DNA from: Myxococcales bacterium
GTDB taxonomy: Bacteria; Myxococcota_A; Polyangia; Haliangiales; Haliangiaceae
Direction: 5' to 3'
Assembly: GCA_011526095.1 (NCBI GenBank)
Contig: WYBA01000101.1
Span: 1-64,000 of the forward strand
Length of the DNA stretch: 64,000 bases
Of the stretch, positions 22,616-33,085 are shown piece by piece. A program made the position numbers and the translations under genes. Position 1 is the stretch's first letter. Each line of letters opens with the position of its first letter. Under the pieces are notes generated by a model that had not been told where the DNA came from, ran no database searches, and saw only the letters and a list, made by a program, of their open reading frames with translations.

Positions 22616-24184
22616 TCATTCAAGATCGAGGACCAACAACCCGCGGTGCGAATCAGCGACATAGATGCGTCCTCGGCCCGTATCAAGATCGATGCCGACC
22701 GCACCTTCGTAGAAGCTGCGACCGTACCGGCGATCGTAGCCCGGCCAGGTCGCGAAGTGCGCGATCTCGCGCGGCCGGGTCGGATCGGACAGGTCGAGCA
22801 CCCGGACCCCGTCCTGATAGTGCGCCAGGAAGGCGCGATCACCGGCCGCCATGACGTTGTGAACCGAGACCTCGGGGCGCGTCTGCCACTCGGCCAGCGC
22901 GTTGCCGAAGTCGACGCTGCCCTCCGTGACGTCGACGATGTGAACGTGCGCGCCGTACTGCTCGTCGCCGTGGACGGCGAGACGCCGCGCGCCGACCTGC
23001 GTCACCCAGCTCGAGTGGCTGGTCGTCTCGCCGTAGCCGGCGAACCGCCCGACCTCGACCAGCGCGGCCGGGGACGAGACGTCGACGATGATCATCCCCA
23101 GGTCCCAGAAGTTGAGGTAGGCGCGATCGCCCTCGACGTACAGGTCGTGGAGGTAGCCGCCGTCGCCGCCGGGCTGCCACGGCCCGCCGAGCCGGACCGG
23201 CGCCGCCGGCGCGGCGAGGTCCCAGATCTCGAGCCCGGCGAGGTTGGCCAGGTAGGCGCGCCCGCCGTCGACGAACAGCGTGTGGACCGAGACCTCGCCG
23301 TCGAGCTCGGTCCCGAACCGCGCGACCACCGCCGCCTCGGCGGGGACCGTGACGTCGACGACGACCACGCCGTCGACGTTCGACGCCATCAGCGCGTAGC
23401 GCGTCCCGCCGGGCCCGTCGACGACCTTGACGTCGTTCCACAGCTCGGCGGCCTCGGGGTAGGTCACGGGCACGTGGGCGAGCTCGACCATCGCCGCGGG
23501 GTCGGCGACGTCGACGACGCGCAGCCCGTCGTGGTAGCGCGCGACGTAGGCGACGTCGTCGACGACGCGGACGTTCACCGACAGGCCGTCGCCGGTGATC
23601 CCGACCGGCCACGGCGCGCCCGGCCCGCCCGCGAACTCGCCGCGCAGCGCGAGGCCCGCCGCGACCGGCTCGTCGAGCGGCGCGAGCGCGCGACCGCCCG
23701 CGGCGCCCTCGAAGCACGCCCCGGGGTTCGTCTCCGGATCCGCCGGGTTGCACGACGCGTAGTGGGCGACGATCGCGCCGTCGCCGGCGCGCGCGCACAG
23801 ATCGGCCGCGCGCACCCGTCCGGTGTCGTCCGCCCACCGGACGATGAGGTCGTCGTCCGAAACCCGGACATGCGTCGCGTCGCGGCCGCTGATCACGCCG
23901 CCCCACCCGCCGCCGCCGAGATCGTCGACGCGGACGACCAGCGGGAACGTGTAGCCGCCGGCGTCGACCGCGAGGTGGTAGATCGCCTGCCGGCCGGCGG
24001 CGTCGGCGAAGCCGCCGGGGACGCAGCCGTCGCGGGGGAACTCGGCGGGGTCGTCGTACGGGCCGACGTCCTGCCAGGCGTCGGCGTCCGGAGGCGGGTC
24101 GGCGCCGGGGTCGCCGCAGGCGGCCAGCGCCCCCAGGACGAGGACCCAGCGCGGGACGAACACGCGAGCCGTGGGGCGAGACAT
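22616..24184 (-). CDS. LVIVD-repeat lipoprotein
   Basis: 522 aa from the ATG at 24184; an open extension to 24316 lacks a signal peptide and is rejected. The leader FVPRWVLVLGALAACG ends in a lipobox. About ten propeller-type repeats follow with the pattern V-D-x-x-A-Y-V-A-x-x-x-D-G-L-x-V-V-D-V-A-D-P: DVAYVARYHDGLRVVDVADPA, GRAYLANLAGLEIWDLAAPAAP, DRAYLNFWDLGMIIVDVSSPA, DRAFLAHYQDGVRVLDLSDPTRP, ending RIYVADSHRGLLVLDLE. This is the LVIVD family of exported beta-propellers, common in myxobacteria, with no known catalytic role. Confidence 0.8.
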   Translation of the reverse strand: MSRPTARVFVPRWVLVLGALAACGDPGADPPPDADAWQDVGPYDDPAEFPRDGCVPGGFADAAGRQAIYHLAVDAGGYTFPLVVRVDDLGGGGWGGVISGRDATHVRVSDDDLIVRWADDTGRVRAADLCARAGDGAIVAHYASCNPADPETNPGACFEGAAGGRALAPLDEPVAAGLALRGEFAGGPGAPWPVGITGDGLSVNVRVVDDVAYVARYHDGLRVVDVADPAAMVELAHVPVTYPEAAELWNDVKVVDGPGGTRYALMASNVDGVVVVDVTVPAEAAVVARFGTELDGEVSVHTLFVDGGRAYLANLAGLEIWDLAAPAAPVRLGGPWQPGGDGGYLHDLYVEGDRAYLNFWDLGMIIVDVSSPAALVEVGRFAGYGETTSHSSWVTQVGARRLAVHGDEQYGAHVHIVDVTEGSVDFGNALAEWQTRPEVSVHNVMAAGDRAFLAHYQDGVRVLDLSDPTRPREIAHFATWPGYDRRYGRSFYEGAVGIDLDTGRGRIYVADSHRGLLVLDLE

Positions 24185-24349
24185 CCCGGATACCGTAGCG
24201 ATCTCGCGGCCTGCACCGCGACGGCGCCGCTCACAGGTCCTCGCGTGGCGCGCCGCGCGTGAGGAGCCGACCACGCTTTCGCGCCGCGTCAGAGCGACGG
24301 CGCGCGCGCCGAGCACATCCCCCCACGACCTGCAGCGCCGCGCACATTC

Positions 24350-24379
24350 TTGGACAGGTGGGATCGTGCACTGTAGACA
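24350..24379 (+). promoter_or_regulatory. Possible promoter for the Smr/dacB pair
   Basis: TTGGAC (24350-24355), an 18-bp spacer and TAGACA (24374-24379) lie just before the ATG at 24388. An AGTAGGA ribosome-binding site overlaps the space before the start, so transcript and leader would be very short. It sits in a 200-bp divergent intergenic region. Confidence 0.3.
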
Positions 24380-24387
24380 GTAGGAAC

Positions 24388-24927
24388 ATGGGGCGTCACC
24401 CCCAGAAGCCGAGGCGCCCGCTGGTCTCGGCCGAGGAGCGGGAGCTGTTCCTCGAGGCCGTCGCCGGGACCCACCCGATCGACGAGCGGGAGCGAGTGCT
24501 CGTCCCTCCCCCGGCCCCGCCCCCGCGGGTGCTGCCGCGCCCGCCCGAGGTGCCCGCCCCGGTCGGCCTGGTCGTCGAGGGCGACGGCGAGGCGATCTCG
24601 GCCCGGGCGCCGGGCGTCAACCGGTCCCAGGTGAGCGATCTGCGCGGTGGACGCGTCCGTCCCGAGGCCACGCTCGACCTCCATGGCGAGTCCGCCGCCG
24701 CGGCCCGGCCCGCGCTGCGCCGGTTCCTCGTCGAGGCCGGCGCCCACCGCCGGCGCTGCGTCCTGGTCGTCCACGGCCGCGGGCTGCACTCCGACGGGGT
24801 CGCCGTGCTGCGGGACCTGGTCATCGGCGAGCTGGTCGGCGAGCTGTCCGGGCTGGTCCACGCGTTCGCGACCGCATCCCCGCGAGATGGGGGTTCCGGA
24901 GCGACCTACATCATGGTGAGATCATGA
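24388..24927 (+). CDS. Smr-domain protein
   Basis: 179 aa from the ATG at 24388 with AGTAGGA upstream. The N-terminal 80 residues are Pro/Arg-rich. The C-terminal Smr (small MutS-related) domain has ATLDLHGESAAAARPALRRF and VLVVHGRGLHS, the two signature DLHG and HGRG motifs. Smr domains nick branched or superhelical DNA, or cleave RNA on collided ribosomes. Stand-alone proteins of this layout are common in proteobacteria. Its stop overlaps the dacB-like start (ATGA), a coupling with no obvious functional logic. Confidence 0.85.
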   Translation: MGRHPQKPRRPLVSAEERELFLEAVAGTHPIDERERVLVPPPAPPPRVLPRPPEVPAPVGLVVEGDGEAISARAPGVNRSQVSDLRGGRVRPEATLDLHGESAAAARPALRRFLVEAGAHRRRCVLVVHGRGLHSDGVAVLRDLVIGELVGELSGLVHAFATASPRDGGSGATYIMVRS

Positions 24928-26834
24928 CCATGGCGAGCTCGCTGTCCCGCGCGCTGCTCCGGCTGGTGCCGGTGCTGGCGTGCGCGGCGGTGAGCCTGCC
25001 GGTGCCGGCGATCGCCGCGCCCGCGCCGGCGCCCGCGGCGGCATCCGACAGCTCGGCCTCGCTCGCGCAGGCCCGCCCCGCCTCCAAGCGGCCGCACCGC
25101 AAGGCGAAGGCGACCAAGGCCAAGCGCTCGGCCGCGGCGACCAAGGCCGCCGACAAGCCGAAGCTCCGCCCCGATCGCGGCCACGTCGATCCGTCGCGCG
25201 TCGCCGCCAAGGCCAAGGTCGCCACCGGCGACCGGCTGCGCGACGAGAAGGCCACGCGCCGCGCCGATCCGGGGAACCTCTCGCTCACCGAGGCCACCGC
25301 CGCCGAGATCGAGAAGCTGCTGCGCGGCCCGATGCGCGACGGCACGACCTCGCTGTTCGTCGCGGACGCCGCGACCGGCCGTCCGGTGTTCTCGGTCTAC
25401 CCCGACGATCCGCTCAACCCGGCGAGCAACGTCAAGCTGATCTCCACCGCCGCGGCGCTCGACATCCTCGGGCCTGACTACCGCTACCGCACCCGGCTCC
25501 TCGGGACCGCGCCCGACGCGGCCGGCGTCGTCGACGGCGATCTCTATTTGCTCGGCAGCTACGACCCGACGCTCGATCGCAAGGCGATGGAGGACCTCGC
25601 CGATCAGCTCGCCGCGCTCGGCACGACGCGCGTCGTCGGCGACGTCGTCGTCGGCGCCACGCCGACGCGCGACGGCATCTACCGCAGCTGGGGCGAGGTG
25701 ATCGTGCAGGCCGCGGCGCCGGGCGAGCCGCCGGTCGTGACCGTGTCGTCGCCGTCGGAGCTCCTCCAGCTCGAGGTCACCGCGACGACCGCCAAGACCA
25801 AGCGCGTCCGCACCGGCGGCATCGTCGTCAAGACCGAGCTCGTCACCGACGAGCTCGGCCGGCAGCGGATGAAGATCGCGGTCAGCGGCAAGGTCGGTCG
25901 CGGCAAGCGCGTGGCGCGGGACATCTTCGTCAAGGAGCGCGCGCAGCACGCGGCGCACATCCTGCGCGAGGCGCTGCGCGCCCGCGGCGTCGAGCTCACC
26001 GGCGACGTCCGCGTCGCCGAGCTGCGCGACTACATCGACGGCTCGATCGCGCGCGGCTTCCTGCCGATGCCGCTGGTCGAGCACCTGTCCGCGCCGCTCG
26101 CGCAGATCGTCGCGCGCGTCAACAAGCGCTCGACCAACTGGCTCGCCGACCGCGTGATCATGACCGCGGCGGCGCACAAGTACGGCGAGAAGCCGTCGAT
26201 GGAGCTGGCGATCAAGGCGATGTACGCCTGGCTCGACCGCCACACCGGCCTGGATCGCGACGACCTGGTGATCGACACCGGCTCGGGGCTGTCGTACAAG
26301 ACCGAGCTGTCGGCGCGCCAGCTCGTGACGGTGCTGCGCGCGGCCCTCGGGGTCGAGGGCGTCACCGCCGCGCGTGACATCGCCGTCCAGGAGGCCTACC
26401 GGGCGTCGCTGTCGGTCGGCGGCGTCGACGGGACGCTGCGCGGCCGGTTCAAGTCCGACGCCCTGCGCGGCCACGTCCTGGGCAAGACCGGCACGCTGCA
26501 CCGGGTGATCGCGCTGGCGGGCGTCGTCGAGGCCTCGCCGGACCGCCAGCTCGTGTTCGCGATCGTCAGCAACGGCCACCACCCGCGGTGGAAGCAGCGG
26601 GTCCGCGGCGCGCAGGAGAAGCTGGTGACGCTGCTGTGCGACTACCTGCACAAGCAGGCCGCCGCCGACCAGGCCGCGGCGGCGGTCCCGGCGGTGGTGA
26701 CGCCCGCGGTCGCGCCGGACCCGCTCGAGCTGGTCGAGGCGACCACCGACCAGGTCGCCGCCGACGCCGAGGGCGAGCCCGAGGACGGCGGCGAAGGCGA
26801 CGTCGAAGGCGACGGCCCGACGCCCGAGTGGTAG
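24924..26834 (+). CDS. dacB: D-alanyl-D-alanine carboxypeptidase/endopeptidase, PBP4 (S13) family
   Basis: 636 aa with a signal peptide (LLRLVPVLACAAVSLPVPAIA) and then a Lys/Ala-rich spacer to about residue 115. The penicillin-binding fold follows: LNPASNVKLIST is the SxxK motif with the nucleophilic Ser, KRSTNWLAD is the S-x-N motif, and GHVLGKTGTLHRV is KTG. IDTGSGLS and GGVDGTLRGRF match S13 peptidases. These periplasmic enzymes trim D-Ala and cut peptidoglycan cross-links. The acidic C-terminal tail (GEPEDGGEGDVEGDG) is unusual. Coupled to the Smr gene by a 4-bp overlap. Confidence 0.9.
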   Translation: MTMASSLSRALLRLVPVLACAAVSLPVPAIAAPAPAPAAASDSSASLAQARPASKRPHRKAKATKAKRSAAATKAADKPKLRPDRGHVDPSRVAAKAKVATGDRLRDEKATRRADPGNLSLTEATAAEIEKLLRGPMRDGTTSLFVADAATGRPVFSVYPDDPLNPASNVKLISTAAALDILGPDYRYRTRLLGTAPDAAGVVDGDLYLLGSYDPTLDRKAMEDLADQLAALGTTRVVGDVVVGATPTRDGIYRSWGEVIVQAAAPGEPPVVTVSSPSELLQLEVTATTAKTKRVRTGGIVVKTELVTDELGRQRMKIAVSGKVGRGKRVARDIFVKERAQHAAHILREALRARGVELTGDVRVAELRDYIDGSIARGFLPMPLVEHLSAPLAQIVARVNKRSTNWLADRVIMTAAAHKYGEKPSMELAIKAMYAWLDRHTGLDRDDLVIDTGSGLSYKTELSARQLVTVLRAALGVEGVTAARDIAVQEAYRASLSVGGVDGTLRGRFKSDALRGHVLGKTGTLHRVIALAGVVEASPDRQLVFAIVSNGHHPRWKQRVRGAQEKLVTLLCDYLHKQAAADQAAAAVPAVVTPAVAPDPLELVEATTDQVAADAEGEPEDGGEGDVEGDGPTPEW

Positions 26835-26856
26835 GCCGCCGCCAGCGCCCGCCCCG

Positions 26857-28817
<1,961 letters not shown>

Positions 28818-28821
<4 letters not shown>

Positions 28822-29231
28822 GCCGCACCTCCCGTCCCGGTCACGACGGCGATCGCCTCGATCTCGACGCGGGCGTCGCGCGGCAGCCGCGCCGCCTGCA
28901 CCGTCGAGCGCGCCGGCGGCGCCGCCGTGAACCGCTCGCCGTAGACCGCGTTGACCGCGGCGAAGTCGGCGAGGTCGGCGAGGAAGATCGTCGTCTTGAC
29001 GATGTCGTCGAACCCGGCGCCCGCCGAGGCGAGCACCGCGCCGAGGTTGTCGAGCACGCGGCGCGTCTGCGTCGCGATGTCGCCGTCGACGAGCTGGCCG
29101 GTCCCCGGATCGAGCGGGATCTGGCCCGAGCAGAAGATCATCGTCGCGTCCCCGACGGGGACGGACACGGCCTGCGAGTAGGGACCGATCGCCGCGGGGG
29201 CGGCGGTCGTGCGGAGGACGGTGCGCGCCAT
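28818..29231 (-). CDS. ridA: RidA/YjgF-type enamine/imine deaminase
   Basis: 137 aa from the ATG at 29231. Family motifs: [14 protein letters not shown] near the start, [58 protein letters not shown]. The substrate-carboxylate Arg lies in [25 protein letters not shown]. RidA hydrolyses the 2-aminoacrylate/imine by-products of PLP enzymes. Its coupling to acs is unusual but compact. Confidence 0.92.
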
Positions 29232-29298
29232 GGCCCCCGTTCGTATCACGAACGCGCGGCGCGCCGGCCCGCGGCGCGGCCACGCCCGGCGCGCCGGC

Positions 29299-30600
29299 TC
29301 AGAACCGCGCGCGCAGCTCGTCGGCGGTGGCGCCGCGCAGGATCGCCGCGTGGACCTGCTCGGCGACCTCGCGCTCGACCGTCACCGGGCCGTCGACCGG
29401 GACGCCGAGCCACTGGAAGTTGTCGATCAGCACGGTCGAGTCGTAGATGTGGTCGCCCTCGTCGAACAGGTGGAACGTCAGCGTGATCGTCTCGCCTGGC
29501 GTGACCGGCGCGATCGTGTGCAGCCAGCCGGTGCCGCCATACTGCTCGAACCCGGTGCCGCCGAGCCCGGCCGCGCCGGTGCAGTTCGGCCCCAGCCCCG
29601 GGTTGCACTCGTCGAAGAACCCGGTGTTGATCGTCACCGGGCGGCCGGCGTCGTCGAACGAGATGTTGCCGTCGAGCTCCTGCGAGTCGAGCATCGCCAG
29701 GAACGTGTCGTCGTAGCTGGTGCACACGAACGTGGGGAACTCGCCCGACATGAAGTTGAAGTCGAACATGATCGCCTGCGCGTTCGTCGGCACGTTGATC
29801 TGGAACGTCAGCTCGACGTAGTCGTTGACCGTCGTCGGATCCGCGCCGCCGCAGCCGTCCGCCGGGTCGGGCTGGGGCGACGGGTGCGGGCGGCTCGTCG
29901 CGGGCGCGGCGTCGGTGCCGGGCACGACCGCGACGAACCCGGCGTCGCCCGGCTCGCGCGCCAGGCCGGTGGACAGCACCGCGAGCGCGGCGCCGGCGCG
30001 CGGCGTGTTCATCCCGCCGAACCGCGGCTTGATCGCGTGCTGCGCCTGCGGGACGCTGGACTCGAACGTCGCGCTCTCGAGCCAGTCGCCGCACAGCTCG
30101 ACCGCGGCGGCGTAGTCGCCCGCGTCGGAGCCGGTGAGCGCGGCGTCGCAGGTCTGCGCGCCCTCGTCGATCAGCCCGTCGCAGTCGTTGTCGACGCCCT
30201 CGGCGACGATCTCGCCGTCCTCGTTGACGGTGACGTTGACCTCGACCGCGCCGGGGTTGACCAGCGGCTCGCGATCGTCGCAGTCGCCGGCGACGTTGGA
30301 GTAGCCGTCGCCGTCGTCGTCGACCGTGGGCAGGTCGTCGTCGACCACGCCGTCGCAGTCGTTGTCGATGTCGTCGGCCTGCTCCGGCGCGCCCGGGTAG
30401 GTGTCGTCGTCGGTGTCGTCGCAGTCGCCGGTGCCGGGCGTGAAGCCGTCGCCGTCGTCGTCGGTCGCCCACGGATCGCGCGCGTCGGGCATGCCCTCCC
30501 CGGCGCCGGCGCCGTCGGACGAGCCGCACGCGGCGATCGCGGCGAGCAGGAAGGTGGAGAGCAGCGTGGACGAACGAAGGGTGGCCGAACGAAGAGGCAT
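29299..30600 (-). CDS. Choice-of-anchor-L lipoprotein with acidic DxDxDG motifs
   Basis: 433 aa from the ATG at 30600. The lipobox leader LLSTFLLAAIAACG is followed by repeats of a calcium/metal-binding motif: DDDGDGFTPGTGDCDD, DIDNDCDGVVDDD, DDDGDGYSNVAGDCDD, GVDNDCDGLIDEG (MopE-like Cys-containing DxDxDG units). The body VNDYVELTFQINVPTNAQA with FNFMSGEFPTFVCTSYDDTF matches the choice-of-anchor-L domain of predicted surface proteins. It is anchored by lipid in place of a C-terminal sorting tail. Function is unknown but surface adhesion or display is likely. Transcribed away from the tRNA gene. Confidence 0.8.
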   Translation of the reverse strand: MPLRSATLRSSTLLSTFLLAAIAACGSSDGAGAGEGMPDARDPWATDDDGDGFTPGTGDCDDTDDDTYPGAPEQADDIDNDCDGVVDDDLPTVDDDGDGYSNVAGDCDDREPLVNPGAVEVNVTVNEDGEIVAEGVDNDCDGLIDEGAQTCDAALTGSDAGDYAAAVELCGDWLESATFESSVPQAQHAIKPRFGGMNTPRAGAALAVLSTGLAREPGDAGFVAVVPGTDAAPATSRPHPSPQPDPADGCGGADPTTVNDYVELTFQINVPTNAQAIMFDFNFMSGEFPTFVCTSYDDTFLAMLDSQELDGNISFDDAGRPVTINTGFFDECNPGLGPNCTGAAGLGGTGFEQYGGTGWLHTIAPVTPGETITLTFHLFDEGDHIYDSTVLIDNFQWLGVPVDGPVTVEREVAEQVHAAILRGATADELRARF

Positions 30601-30721
30601 CGGGAGCCGGAGGATGCAGAGGACGGGTATCCGGTGCAACCACATTCGCGCACGTGTGATCGAACACGAACTTCGGTGATGTAGAGCAGTTAGCGGCGCC
30701 GGAGGCAGATCCCGCCGCGCC

Positions 30722-30750
30722 TTGACACCCGCGTTTCGGTTGAGTACAAG
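30722..30750 (+). promoter_or_regulatory. Sigma-70-type promoter of the tRNA-Val gene
   Basis: TTGACA (30722-30727), a 17-bp spacer and TACAAG (30745-30750) lie 10 bp before the first tRNA base. This is the best consensus promoter in the window. Confidence 0.75.
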
Positions 30751-30760
30751 CGTTCCCCTC

Positions 30761-30832
30761 GGGCGCTTAACTCAGCGGAAGAGTGTCACCTTCACACGGT
30801 GAAAGTCGTAGGTTCGATCCCTACAGCGCCCA
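30761..30832 (+). tRNA. tRNA-Val (anticodon CAC)
   Basis: 72 nt without an encoded CCA. The acceptor stem is GGGCGCT/AGCGCCC, the D stem ACTC/GAGT, the anticodon stem TCACC/GGTGA with loop TTCACAC (anticodon CAC, Val), and the T arm GTAGG-TTCGATC-CCTAC. All stems pair perfectly. The 3' part from 30789 on is duplicated at 46565-46611, so this gene is the attachment site of the adjoining element. The integrated copy rebuilds an intact tRNA here. Confidence 0.93.
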
Positions 30833-30835
30833 CGA
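30789..30835 (+). repeat. attL: 47-bp direct repeat (tRNA-Val 3' half)
   Basis: Identical base for base to 46565-46611. It starts CCTTCACACGG in the anticodon arm, runs through the T arm and acceptor, and ends CCCACGA just past the tRNA. The flanks differ at both ends. Confidence 0.95.
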
Positions 30836-30903
30836 CGGATTCGGCAGCGATAGTCGGCGGTTGGCCCCTGGCGCGCACGGGGACTGGGCGCGCCGCGCGT
30901 GGG

Positions 30904-30925
30904 CGCACCCCACTTCGCACCCCAC
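30904..30925 (+). promoter_or_regulatory. Left arm-type sites: two CGCACCCCAC copies
   Basis: CGCACCCCAC occurs at 30904-30913 and 30916-30925, 68 bp inside attL. The same pair, in the same orientation, lies 72 bp inside attR (46472-46492). Such paired subterminal repeats are what arm-binding domains of tyrosine integrases recognise. Confidence 0.6.
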
Positions 30926-30976
30926 GCCGGACGCGACCTAGTTGACCTGCTCGCGCGTCTGTGTGCTTGCTCGGGG

Positions 30977-31283
30977 ATGGCGAAGAAGAAGCCCCTCGTG
31001 GGCACGCGCGGAGCGGCTGGTCTGCGCGATCCAGGGCGGCCGCCACGAGGGTGGACCAGGGCATCCGGACTGCGACGTCCGCGGCCAACCGCTCGAGGTG
31101 AAGGCGTACAAGCGCCCCGTGACCCCGGGCGTGATCGACCGCGAGCTCGCGCGCTACGCGCCCGGAACAACTCTCAGGGGAGAGGGCGGAGGAACCGCTG
31201 CCGGTCGGCCAAGCCGATCATCTGCGCGCCGATCGGAGGGTTCAGCCCCAGCGCGCACGCTCACGCGCGGCGCCGTGGCGTGA
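30977..31283 (+). pseudogene. Frameshifted fragment of a nuclease-like gene
   Basis: An ATG at 30977 begins MAKKKPLVGTR. The frame one base over then continues RAERLVCAIQGG, CDVRGQPLEVKAYKRP and VIDRELARYAPG. Joined by a one-base shift near 31008, this reads like the start of a PD-(D/E)xK / Holliday-resolvase-type nuclease (RAER..., then D...LEVKAY). The continuation beyond about 31165 loses sense. It lies opposite in strand to the element's operon, between attL and the integrase, and is probably decayed. Confidence 0.4.
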
Positions 31284-31358
31284 CGTTGGACCGCTGCACG
31301 CTGCCACTTCGCGGGCTGGGCCGCGGCCGGCGTTGAGGCACGGCCGGCGTTGCAGCAC

Positions 31359-31466
31359 GTGGCGCGGAGCCCCGAGTTGAGCCCGGCGGACCTTCCCTCG
31401 TTGCTCACCGCCGACCAGGTCGCCGCCGGGCCTACGCGGCGATCGGGCGACCCGTCGCGATGCTGA
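31359..31466 (+). pseudogene. Truncated HTH (excisionase-like) fragment
   Basis: From a GTG at 31359 the frame reads VARSPELSPADLPSLLTADQVAA. LLTADQVAA is the typical first helix-turn-helix segment of MerR/excisionase-like proteins. Homology then stops at about 31428, where the convergent integrase gene ends, and the frame runs out at 31466. It looks like the 5' remnant of a deleted excisionase. Confidence 0.35.
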
Positions 31467-32652
31467 TCACCGCCGCCAGCGCGCCGCGCACCTCCTCGCT
31501 GCTCGCCGTCGAGTAGTGGCGCTGCATCGCCGGCGTCGCGTGCCCGGAGATCGCACGCGTGACGACATCGTGGATCCCGGCGGCGCGGGCCAGGTCCTGG
31601 TAGGTGCGCCGCATCCCGCGCGGGGTGAAGCGGTACGGCAGGCCGATCGCCTTCGACACGGCGACGAACGGCTTGTCGAGAACCGACGCCGAGCGAAAGC
31701 CACCGGTCTCTCCCGGAAACAGCAGCTCGCTGTCGTGCATCTTGCCCTTGAGCGCCGCGGCGTGCGCGCCGAGGACCTCGACGAGCTCGGCCGGCAGATG
31801 CAGCCGTTGATGGAGGTCGGTCTTCGTCGTCTCCATCACCTCGTCACGGCGTGTGTGCGAGCGACGGATCAGCAACACGCCGTCGCCCCACTTGACGTCG
31901 GCCTGTGGCCCCGACCGGCGCAGCGGCCGCAGGCTCGACGGCCGCAGCCCGGTGGCGAAGCCCAGCAGCACGAACGCGTAGTGCTGCGGGAACCGGACGC
32001 GCATCTCCTCGAGGAACCGCGGCACGTCGGCCGGCGCGAGCGAGTTCGGCTCCTCCTCGGTGTAGACGCGGTGCTCGCGGGTATCGAAGGGCTCGACGCC
32101 GCGCATCGGGTCCTTGATGTCGAAGTCGTCGGCCGCCTCGCCGAGCACCTGGCGGAGGACCGCGAGGATCGTGTTGGCTGTCGTCGGCGCGATCTCGCCG
32201 GCGCGGATCCGCGCCGCCACCTTGGCCTGCCAGGCCTTCACATCCGGCGGACGGATGCGGTCGATGTAGAGGTCGCCGAACGCCGGGATCAGGTGGCGCT
32301 CGAGCACGACGCGCCACTTCTCGCGCCCCTTCGCCGATCGGATGTTGCCGAGGTCGACCTTCCGCTCGAAGACCGTCGCCGAGTACTCGGCGAACCTCGG
32401 CGCCGTAGGCGTCGCAGGCTCGAACGCGCCGGCCCTCACGCGCTCGAGCTCCGCCTGCAGCCAGGCGAACGCGTCGCGCGCCTTGGACACGTCGGGCAGC
32501 GCCCGATCGATCTCGCGCCGCTTCCCGGTGCGCGGATCGAGCACCCGCGCTCGAACGTGGAAGCCACCGTCACGGCGTCGCCAGACGCCTGGCAGCTCGG
32601 GCCGCGCCGAGATCCAGTCACGCGACCGGCGGATCCAGTCCTGCGCGGTCAC
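31432..32652 (-). CDS. int: Tyrosine-recombinase integrase
   Basis: 406 aa from the GTG at 32652, overlapping the upstream stop (GTGA). The N-terminal 60 residues carry an arm-binding-like basic segment (GGFHVRARVLDPRTGKRREI). A SAM-like core-binding domain follows (REKWRVVLERHLIPAFGD). The catalytic domain has Arg in FATGLRPSSLRPL, RGMRRTYQDLARAAG (box II Arg, with the usual preceding His replaced by Arg), SGHATPAMQRHYS with His and the nucleophilic Tyr. It would recombine the 47-bp tRNA sites. It sits at the 3' end of the element's long operon, an unusual position that ties integrase expression to late transcription unless an internal promoter exists. Confidence 0.92.
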   Translation of the reverse strand: MTAQDWIRRSRDWISARPELPGVWRRRDGGFHVRARVLDPRTGKRREIDRALPDVSKARDAFAWLQAELERVRAGAFEPATPTAPRFAEYSATVFERKVDLGNIRSAKGREKWRVVLERHLIPAFGDLYIDRIRPPDVKAWQAKVAARIRAGEIAPTTANTILAVLRQVLGEAADDFDIKDPMRGVEPFDTREHRVYTEEEPNSLAPADVPRFLEEMRVRFPQHYAFVLLGFATGLRPSSLRPLRRSGPQADVKWGDGVLLIRRSHTRRDEVMETTKTDLHQRLHLPAELVEVLGAHAAALKGKMHDSELLFPGETGGFRSASVLDKPFVAVSKAIGLPYRFTPRGMRRTYQDLARAAGIHDVVTRAISGHATPAMQRHYSTASSEEVRGALAAVISIATGRPIAA

Positions 32653-33035
32653 CCTGCCCCCGTGCCTGCGAGCAGGGCCACGTGTGCTGCGCGTGCACCG
32701 TGGCTCTCGCCTGCGGCGCTGAGATGCATCGCCTCCAGCTCCTCCTCGTCGGGCGATCGGGCGAAGTGCTCCATCCCGAGGAGCGCGTGCGCGAAGGCCG
32801 CCGGGTCGCGGCCAAGCAGCGCGACGCCGGCGACCAGCCAGCGGTGCACGAGTTCGGCGAGCTCGGGTTCGACCGCGAGGACCTGGTCGAGCGCCGGGAC
32901 GAGCCGCGCGTCGACGCCGGCGCGCACCGCCGCGGCCGCGGCCGCCTCGAGCTCGACGACGGCGCCGGGCCAACCGGCCTGGCGACGCTCGGTGAACCGC
33001 ACCGCGGCGCGCTGCAGGCGGCCGCGGGCGGTCAT
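32649..33035 (-). CDS. Hypothetical element protein upstream of integrase
   Basis: 128 aa from the ATG at 33035. Helical and Ala/Leu-rich: RAGVDARLVPALDQVLAVEPELAELVHRWLVAGVALLG, then FAHALLGMEHFARSPDEEELEAM. No membrane segment and no family recognised. Both ends overlap neighbours (ATGA with the 17-codon mini-ORF, GTGA with the integrase), so it is part of the coupled chain. Confidence 0.6.
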   Translation of the reverse strand: MTARGRLQRAAVRFTERRQAGWPGAVVELEAAAAAAVRAGVDARLVPALDQVLAVEPELAELVHRWLVAGVALLGRDPAAFAHALLGMEHFARSPDEEELEAMHLSAAGESHGARAAHVALLAGTGAG

Positions 33036-33085
33036 TGGACCACCTCGTGCGCCTGCAGGCACCCGAGCTCGCTGCGGGTGGTCAC
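33032..33085 (-). CDS. 17-aa mini-ORF in the coupled chain
   Basis: GTG at 33085 overlaps the upstream stop (GTGA), and its TGA overlaps the downstream ATG (ATGA). Peptide VTTRSELGCLQAHEVVQ. Nothing else occupies this 46-bp space. It either makes a peptide or serves as a translational bridge. Confidence 0.35.
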   Translation of the reverse strand: MTTRSELGCLQAHEVVQ

